From the NCBI GenBank assembly GCA_023014335.1, contig JAECYW010000013.1, forward strand, positions 1,798,001 to 1,862,000: a stretch of 64,000 nt of DNA, in the 5' to 3' direction. Position numbers and translations under genes: made by a program. The DNA comes from Galerina marginata (lineage: Eukaryota > Basidiomycota > Agaricomycetes > Agaricales > Galerinaceae). Shown piece after piece: positions 57,434-64,000 of the stretch (position 1 is its first letter; the number at the start of each line of letters is the position of its first letter). A model generated the notes under the pieces. The model was not told the DNA's origin, ran no database searches, and saw only the letters and a program-made list of their open reading frames with translations.

Positions 57434-58301
57434 CTACCACCTTTTATGATAAAATCCAGTCAACTGCCTGCACACCTACATCCACACTGCCTAGCATTTT
57501 TATGAAATGCGATATTTTCTTATTTCATTCTTTTGCCATGATTATTTCATTGTTCTCTGATGGTTTCATTTCTTTCTTATTTCATTGTCAGCTAGGCCTT
57601 GTTTCATAGTTCCTCTAGCTTTATTTCATAACTCCCTGGTAGTTGTATTTCATTGCTGCTGGCAGGATATTTCATTGCTGCCTGTGCGATTTCTTATGTT
57701 TTAATTAGATTCTTCATGTGAATGGCTTATGTAATTTTTTGATGACTTCCCAAATGCCTTTCCCATGCTTCTGCCCTTGCACCCTTATCATATTGTGGCC
57801 TCAAATTGAAAGTTATTTAGAAATAGGGCCAGGACCCTCAGCCAGCAAGCAGACAAAATATTGCACTGATTTAATAATTAAAAGATAGTTATTTAACATA
57901 ATTTATTATATAAGTATTTGCCTGGCAATAATGAAACAGAGCAATGAAAAGATTCTCAGACAAATATGAAATGAAATGATTAGGCAACAATGATAATATC
58001 TCTGGTAAGCAATGAAATGAAATAGATAGGGAAGTATGAAATTGTTGCTAGGCAGCAATGATATCTTCCCCAGCCAATTAATGAAATGAGATGGCTAGAA
58101 AGTTATGAAATTGTCATAGATAGATATGAAATGAAATAGTCTGGCAAGTATGAAATAGTTGCCTAGGATTTATGATATATCTCCGGGTAAAAAAGATATG
58201 TATCTCATTAATTTCCCTGGATATCTCATTTCATTAATTTCTTAGGCAGTGTGGATGTAGCTGTGCAGGCACTTGCCTATAGTTTATCATAAAAGTGGTA
58301 G
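57434..58301. mobile_element. Non-autonomous element (868 bp) sharing its terminus with the KDZ element
   Basis: The left end CTACCACCTTTTATGATAAA and the reverse complement of the right end (CTACCACTTTTATGATAAAC) match. Both arms then share GCCTGCACA.CTACATCCACA and CTGCCTA. Both subterminal regions carry many copies of a GAAATGAAAT...GGCAA...ATGA motif, in opposite orientation in the two arms. The right end (GCAGGCACTTGCCTATAG ... AAGTGGTAGCTACCACT) closely matches the right end of the KDZ element (GCAGGCATTTGCCTAGAG ... AAGTGGTAGCTACCACT at 51719-51760). It contains no coding region. Confidence 0.78.
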
Positions 58302-58988
58302 CTACCACTCCACGAGTTGGTTGGATGAGAGCCATACCAGGAGTGAATCCCACCTTCCTTAATTGGCGCTTCACTGTCACGGCTTCATCAATGCCCAAAA
58401 TCACCACTTCGGTATGTCGAGGTCTTGAACGTACCAACTATTTAAATGTTAAGTGTTAAGATTAATAACAAAGAGGAGTTATAAAGAATGAAAGCAACAT
58501 ACTTAGTCAAACCAAGGTTTGTATTCGGTGAGGTGTGGATGAGTTCCTCAGATCTGCAAATAGGCATTGAGAGTTCTGATTAGCTTAAGACGATCTCAAC
58601 GTATGCAATGGAATGTTGCATACCTTTGACAGTAGCATAGCCGTATTAATTGGCCAAATTAAAGTAGAGATGTATTCTTGCCTTTTCAACCACTTGTTCG
58701 AGCCGGATTAGCGAGGTAAGTCATTCTATTCGACTTCTCAAAGATCTCAACCTTTATAGCCATCCGTAAATCACCATGCATGGTTGCTGCAAGACCTCGT
58801 TAGCTTACTGTCGCAATCCCTGTGCTATAAAACCTCATTAGGGCACTATAAATCTTATTTCCACTTAGTAGGTATTAACATTGTTGTTTCTTCTTCGTTC
58901 TCAGCATCAAGAGGGTCTCATCACAGTTCGGAGTTTTCAAAAATTAGCTAGAGAGAAAACAGGTATTGTACACTATAATTTCGTCCTA
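58302..58988. other. Intergenic with a possible interrupted frame
   Basis: Just outside the element, minus 58437-58310 is open and reads RPRHTEVVILGIDEAVTVKR and QLRKVGFTPGM, which looks protein-like. The element may have inserted in an old gene. I recognise no family. The rest up to 58988 shows nothing. Confidence 0.35.
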
Positions 58989-60499
58989 CTAAGCAGCCTC
59001 GCGCCCCGCTTTCTTCAGTGTTGGCAAAAGAGACAGCCCGCGTTTGATGCGCACTCTGTTCTTAGCCTTCACCTCCAGCTTTTCCTCTGCCGATAGTAAT
59101 TCTAAGTAAACGGTGGCCTTCTTATGGTCATTAGCAACCCAGCAAAATAGAGCGCCGGCCGTGTACTGGGCGAATGAGTAACGGGTTTCGTGGGTTGAAA
59201 CGGCGGTATTGGAGTGGGCAATGATTGCAGAGGGGAGGAGGATGGTGGAGCCAGGCGGGAATTCGATGACTAGGTGGCATTCCCAAAGGATCAAGTGTCC
59301 GCCTTTCGTAGGGTCGTAAGAGCCCAAGGCAGTGACTGAGCACCAGCCAAAGGGAAGATTTGCGAAGTCCGTATGCTTAAAACACTCCGTCCTGGGACCA
59401 AAGTTATATGTGGCGGCTGTGAAGACGCTGGAGGGGAAGGTGCGTTTGAGGGTTGGATCCTTCTGGTACAGCTCGCCTAGTTTTTCCACGTAGTGCGTGT
59501 GGAGCTCGGGTGCCCAGTCCGCCATAACGGCTAATCGAATTGTGGTTAGACGCTTTTCGAATTGCTGGAGTAAAGGAGGTACGTACATGAAGAAAACCCG
59601 GCAAATCTCTTAAAGGGTTCCATACCATTCAATTCCTGCAAGACGCGAGCGTTTTCACCCTTGTGCGAGAGATTGGTGGGTTTTGTTTGCCCTTGGCCAT
59701 GCGAGACGCCTATCGCCAGGGCAATGAATGTGCCGCGTTGGTGGATAGTTTTGTTTTTTGGTACGTTCACCCGCCAACGTCGCTCCTCGAGTGCACATGC
59801 TGCTTGTGTGGTGAGTCGTGGCCATGCTGGGTCGTTTGGGTGGCCAGCAAGGATGGCGACGACGCGCTCTTTGGTATCGCGGACGGGGATGGAGTCTCTA
59901 CGTGCGTTTAGGTGAGTTTTGGTTGAAGCATGGCAGAAAAGAACTTACTGCCCATTCCACTTCACCAATCGGAACCTATAGGCCGAGCGATCGCCCGTCA
60001 CTTCATCCAGACAAAACACCTTGGTAGACCGAGATTTGTCGTCCAGCCCCATGTACCCCGTGCTGGTTACGTTCGATCCTTCCAGTACGACGTTGCAGTC
60101 GATGGCTCGAGAGTCGTTAACGTAGCAGCCTTTTATTTTATCTCGCGAACGGGAGCTGCGGAAGTCTTCCTGAGCCTGTTTCGGTTTCTTCTGGCGCGTG
60201 GCATACTTGTTGACCTGGCGTCGTTGTTTTCGCTCTTTTGGCTTTGGCCCTGGCTTGTTCGATGAGGACCCGACCGGTTCCTGGGCCTTAGGTTTGAGAG
60301 GAGAGGCGTCGACTTCGAGGGAAAGCAGAGGAACAGGGGGAATTCTCGGCGTAGATTGGGGTGTAGATTCAGGAGAGGTTAAGGGCGAGAGGCTGAATAG
60401 ATTTTTGGGGTCGCTGGCTGGGTCCATTAAGAGGTCTTCACGCTCAATAGCGGCGAGCAGCAAGGCTTCAAAGTCGAACTCTGGGTTGGCCGCGGTCAC
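58989..60499 (-). CDS. TET/JBP-like 2-oxoglutarate/Fe(II) dioxygenase (candidate 5-methylcytosine oxidase)
   Basis: Exons 60499-59949, 59897-59587 and 59530-58989 (introns 51 and 56 bp) give 467 aa in frame. The first ~180 residues are low-complexity, with a Lys/Pro-rich AT-hook-like stretch (NKPGPKPKERKQRR). Next come conserved blocks GTFIALAIGVSHGQGQTKP and NARVLQELNGMEPFKRFAGF. The double-stranded beta-helix core follows: TYNFGPRTECFKHTDF with the iron-binding HxD (His ~340, Asp ~342), GSYDPTKGGHLILW, EFPPGSTILLPSAIIAHSNT with the distal His (~393), and TRYSFAQYTAGALFCWV with the 2OG-binding Arg (~404). All catalytic residues are present and the gene is intact. TET/JBP proteins oxidise 5-methylcytosine or thymine in DNA and are expanded in basidiomycetes together with KDZ transposons. 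The substrate here is inferred. Confidence 0.83.
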
Positions 60500-60779
60500 G
60501 TGGTCGCCATCCCAGGTTTCTGGTAGAAACTATGCGAGAGTCGAATGAGCCATATCGTTTGTATATAGGGTTGGAATGGGACTCACATGGCCTGCCGGGG
60601 TCGGTGGTAGCTCGGCCGTGCTAGAAGGTAAGAGGGTAAGCTAGGTTCGCGAAATTTGGAGTGGAGAAGAATGCAGCCTTGTAGGCTAGAGACATACATG
60701 ACATGTAGGTAGCCTGCCAATAGTAAGGTTACAGATACGGCCTGAACAACCCACTTGGCAAGTTGCCCAAAGCTATGCA

Positions 60780-61330
60780 TGGGACCTTTTAAAGGCTGCC
60801 GGGGGTGCCAGGGTAGATGGGTGCATCATTAATAGGGCGGGGACATGTCAACACATGTCAACAATGCAGGAAACAGTGCCCAACACTGTATTTTGGGTTG
60901 TGCTTGTCGTAGGGCGCGCATCTGGGCGCGGAAAAAAAATAAATAGGGTCTAATAATATTATTACATCCGCCTCTGCTGTTTGCGCGCCCCTCGGGGGGC
61001 GGGAATGGGTGGATTGGCGCGGATGGGTTTGGATGAGCCTCCCAATATTGGCGGGGCAGCTGTCAGACCCGTGTGAACACTGTAAATACTATCCCCGAGG
61101 CTGCCCGAGCATGTATTCGGGCTCCCGCTTGCTGTACTGCACGGATTTTGGTGCGGAAAAAATTGCAATAGGGTAATATAATTATTGTCTACTCGATGCC
61201 ACCTTTTGCGCGCCCAACGGAGGGCGGGAAGGGATGGATTGCAGCGGATGGTTCTGGATGACGTTCCCAATTGGGTTGCGCCAGCTCGGGCTTGTTCGGT
61301 TCCGGTTATTTTTAGCACAGGACGCATCAA
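60780..61330. repeat. G-rich repeat, two tandem ~240-bp units
   Basis: Blocks GCGCGCC...GGGCGGGAA, followed by GGATGG and TTGGATGA, occur near 60988-61050 and again near 61207-61265. Each is preceded by a GCGGAAAAAA...ATAGGGT block. A related copy lies at 63040-63360. There is no coding support; minus frames across it merely repeat the same peptide pattern. Confidence 0.6.
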
Positions 61331-61369
61331 CCGCCTCGGTTTGGCGCTCTGCCCCTCATTGTAATTAGA

Positions 61370-61830
61370 ATTTTACTTTAATGAATACATATTCTTAATC
61401 CCCTGGTTAATCCGAGCTCAGCCATATAATTTTTGTCTTGAAAATCGAACGGGAAGGGATGTATGTAGCGTCGTGCATCCGGATGTACCACAGGATGAGT
61501 GTTATAAATAGATTTGCTTGACTTTCATGCCGCTTGGCTGGAATTTTACCTTCATTTTTCGTGTCCCCTCAGTTTTAAGTATCTAGTCATAGTCTCCTCG
61601 TCAATACGATTCTAATGATATAATTTTTATAGCTGAAATCGAATGGGAATGGCTACATATCTACTCACTAGTAAATTGTGTTCAGTCAGGCCATCTAAAA
61701 ATAGCATTCAACGAAATCTCTCCTCTTTTTGCCGTACATTGAGCCCAATGGACCTTTCCCCTCACTTAAGTACACGCATCTGTATTCTACACGTAATTCT
61801 GCACCTAATGATACCAAATTTATAGTACAA
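61370..61830. repeat. Satellite-like repeats, ~190-bp period
   Basis: The block CTAATGATATAATTTTTAT or a variant appears near 61415, 61612 and 61800 (steps of about 190 bp). It is preceded by GTCCCCTC...AAGTA and followed by AAATCGAA(C/T)GGGAA. A further copy lies at 63425-63640, with the shared block GATGAGTGTTATAAATAGAT. Confidence 0.65.
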
Positions 61831-62004
61831 GGGCAGGGAATGCCCTGTTAGGCTGTTACTTACTCACAATTTTATAAAAAGCAATACATTATATTAAAGA
61901 CTATCTACTACGTTACATTTTTGGCTGACGTAGATAGATTGGTGGGACGAGCAGCGTTGCTTGTCCCTCACTGCGTCTCGGCACGCACAACTCCGAGCAG
62001 TACG

Positions 62005-62705
62005 AGGCAGTAGCAGCACGCATGCTACTGCCTGCACCCCGTCGTCCACGTATCCGCAGGGCAGCAAACATGCTGCCCTGGTCGCTTCGTCGTCTTTTTC
62101 TCGTGAGCAGAGGGTGGCGGGTTGCGTCGCAGGTGACAGAGAGAGGGGTGGTGCAGTGGCAGGTCGCAGCGGGGTCGTCTGGGTGGCAGGCCTCCAGCCG
62201 CCTCCGCCAGCCGGTCAACTGCGCGCCACCTGCGCAACGAGGTGGGTGGAGAGGGGACATGAGTGGTGGGTGGCCAGCTGCATTGGCCACAGACGAGGAG
62301 GGACGGTGGAGGTGGATTTGTGGAGGCGACGAACTGTCGCCTCCGCGAATCAGAGCAGCAGCAAGAATTGGCTGCTGCTCTGCTGCCTCGCATCTCATTA
62401 CAGCAGGAGCGGCAGCATATGCTGCTGCTCTTCTACCCCGTTTCGCATCCAATCGTAGCAGCAGCAGCAGCAGAGCATGCTGCTGATACCACCCCCTCGT
62501 CGTGTCGCGTGGTTTGCTACTGCTGCTGCCACCGAGTCGTCGTCGTCTTGGGTCGGTTGGTCTTTCTTGTTGGAGCGGCTGCGACAGGCGGGGCCGTTGC
62601 GAGGTGGCGGCGGCTTTGTGAGGTGGCGGAGAGTGGTGGGTAGCGGGACCGCTATCGGAAGCGATGGCGGTCAAAGAAGCAGCAGCGCGACAGCTGCTGC
62701 TTCTC
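62005..62705. repeat. Array of CAG/CTG-type hairpins
   Basis: At least five strong inverted repeats: GGCAGTAGCA/TGCTACTGCC (62006-62032), CAGGGCAGCA/TGCTGCCCTG (62057-62080), CAGAGCAGCAGC/GCTGCTGCTCTG (62351-62382), a one-mismatch pair at 62407-62430, and GAAGCAGCAGC/GCTGCTGCTTC (62677-62704). Loops are 4-8 bases. The surrounding ~0.8 kb is GC-rich and long open frames on both strands there reflect composition, not genes. Confidence 0.75.
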
Positions 62706-62849
62706 GGTTGGGCGCTGTGTGAGAAGCGGGGGGCTTTTGCAGGTGCTGGCGGTCAAGGGCGGTGACGGGTAGTGGTGGTTACGGTGACAAGGTGGTATCG
62801 GCCTATTCACAGGCAAGTGAGTGGGTGGGGGGTGAAGAAATTAGTTGAC

Positions 62850-62885
62850 AAGTGAAACGAGTCGATATTTCAACTCGTTTCACGA
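62850..62885. repeat. Hairpin-bearing repeat, third copy
   Basis: GTGAAACGAGT/ACTCGTTTCAC (62852-62862 with 62873-62883) followed by ACATACCGGGCGGGTCC. It matches in layout and partly in sequence the copies near 51790 and 53270. Confidence 0.5.
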
Positions 62886-63039
62886 CATACCGGGCGGGTC
62901 CACCTTATGCTGGCAGTATCATATATCATAGACTGCAATAACCCAGACATATGTTATACATCCACAGCGGGTTTGGCCACTACTGCCTAAAGGCAGTCCC
63001 CATGTATCACGTCCCTCTATAGTGGTTGGGGCTGCTGGG

Positions 63040-63640
63040 GGGGCGTTTATGGGTGCTCTAGGGTGCGGGGCACAGTAAATACATGTAAACAATGCTCCCC
63101 ATGATGTCGGGCACTGTATAATGGGTGCTGCTCATCATTTGGGCGCTTTTGGGCGCCTTTAGGCGCGGGAATAAATCATGCAGGGTCTTCAAATATTGAT
63201 GGCCATTAATTTTGGCTGCTGCTCGTCATTGGGGGCGGTTTTCGGGGCGGAAAAAGCGCCAGGGGGTGTATTTTGGTACCCACATTCCATCTGGGATGTT
63301 GGTCACCCCGTCGGGGGGGCGGGATGGGGCGTAAAAAAAATGTAACGGATGCCAGAAGTCCCGCCGGGGTCCTAATTCCATTTTCGGATGCGTTCCGCGC
63401 CTTTTCGGTACCTGTTGGCGCCGCGATAAAAATAGATTCGGTCAGTTTTCATGCAATATTGGCTGCATTTTTTCCGTCCCCTCGTTTATTAACGCGTAGT
63501 TTAAATGTACTCGTAAATACACACCTAATGATATAATTTTTATTTGAAAAAACGGCCTAGAAAGGCTCGCCCGACGGGTCGTGCTTACGGGCTCCGTTGG
63601 ATGAGTGTTATAAATAGATTTCTTGCAAAAACCCACCGTT
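63040..63640. repeat. Second copies of the G-rich and ~190-bp repeats
   Basis: 63040-63360 resembles the G-rich units near 60.8-61.3 kb (CACAGTAAATACATGTAAAC, GGGCGCGG). 63425-63640 resembles the 61.4-61.8 kb satellite units in the same order. The two families are therefore neighbours in both places and may form one composite repeat. Confidence 0.5.
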
Positions 63641-63698
63641 TTTAGCCTGCACCGAGCTCAGCTGGTTGCCCCCTTTACTCTTATATCCACCACCATAA

Positions 63699-64000
63699 TC
63701 AGCATAAAAAACCGAATCTAACAGTACTTATTTTATAGCTACAATACCAGAAGAAGGCCTGGTAATTCCCTCGAGACTTATTTTTCTGGGTAGATACAAG
63801 AAAACAAATTTTATTCAAGAATATTCTACTGTTACTTGACCGTAAGGCTACATAGTCGCGCAGTACTTGCTGGATCTGCAGCCTGCCTTCCGCTGAGTTG
63901 AAAGGCAGTCCCCTAGAGACGTCCGCGATGGCTCCCATCTCCATGAAGCGTCCTTTGCCATCCTCTGCGCCGTCGCATTCACATCGTCGACTCCCGGGGT
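63699..64000 (-). CDS. Possible 3' end of a gene entering from beyond the window
   Basis: The minus frame is open from the 63980s, reading GRFMEMGAIADVSRGLPF and LQIQQVLRDYVALRSSNSR before a less protein-like tail. Upstream codons (CECDGAEDGK) continue it toward the window edge. No family is recognised; it may be an exon with a 3' intron near 63840. Confidence 0.3.
   Translation of the reverse strand, partial: PGSRRCECDGAEDGKGRFMEMGAIADVSRGLPFNSAEGRLQIQQVLRDYVALRSSNSRIFLNKICFLVSTQKNKSRGNYQAFFWYCSYKISTVRFGFLC

Noticed and set aside
61913..62722. Frames up to 253 codons across the hairpin array
   Set aside because: Created by CAG/CTG-rich composition lacking stops; peptide is low complexity with no domain.

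Overview
The window looks like nuclear DNA of a mushroom-forming basidiomycete (Agaricomycetes). The grounds are multi-exon genes with very short introns (mostly 43-62 bp, GT...AG, CTNA-like branch sites), runs of F-box/LRR-like genes, a DUF6534-type membrane protein, a NACHT NTPase, a TPR-CHAT protein, a KDZ transposase and a TET/JBP-like dioxygenase. The species cannot be named from the sequence. Gene models are my own splicing by eye. Where exons joined without stop codons and gave a total length divisible by three I treated the model as good.

Left part (1-30 kb): an isoprenylcysteine methyltransferase-like gene (0.9-1.7 kb); a tandem pair of LRR-like paralogues plus a decayed inverted third copy (2.9-7.1 kb); a four-exon F-box/LRR-like gene (7.3-8.6 kb); a class V PLP enzyme resembling hercynylcysteine sulfoxide lyase (8.7-10.5 kb, minus); a 2.5-kb non-autonomous DNA transposon with ~400-bp inverted repeats and a 6-bp target duplication (11.6-14.1 kb); a many-exon DUF6534 membrane protein (15.2-17.5 kb); two F-box genes (minus), the second with a frameshift in a G7 run; a TPR-DnaJ co-chaperone (24.6-26.7 kb); and a NACHT NTPase with a short upstream exon (27.5-30.0 kb).

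Middle part (30-44 kb): gene-poor and degenerate, including a tandemly duplicated, decayed locus (34.4-37.4 kb). It ends in a large AT-rich TPR-CHAT gene (39.1-43.8 kb). This encodes about 1,467 aa, with an N-terminal globular region, twelve near-identical 45-aa TPR units and a C-terminal caspase-like CHAT domain that keeps the His-Cys pair.

Right part (44-64 kb): a transposon-rich island. It holds a terminal-inverted-repeat element carrying a tRNA-like Pol III promoter; a small protein ending in an RNase H1 N-terminal (viroplasmin) domain; a KDZ transposase pseudogene with three TGA stops, all explainable as CGA to TGA; a 19-unit 33-bp array; further inverted-repeat elements; a 113-aa basic coiled-coil gene; a non-autonomous element sharing its terminus with the KDZ element; an intact TET/JBP-like 2OG-Fe(II) dioxygenase gene (59.0-60.5 kb, minus); arrays of CAG/CTG hairpins; and ~190-bp satellite-like repeats.

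Two themes deserve attention. One is a possible self/non-self recognition or cell-death theme (NACHT protein, and TPR-CHAT protease with homogenising repeats). The other is a DNA-methylation/transposon theme (KDZ element killed by apparent CpG decay next to an intact TET/JBP-like 5-methylcytosine oxidase candidate).
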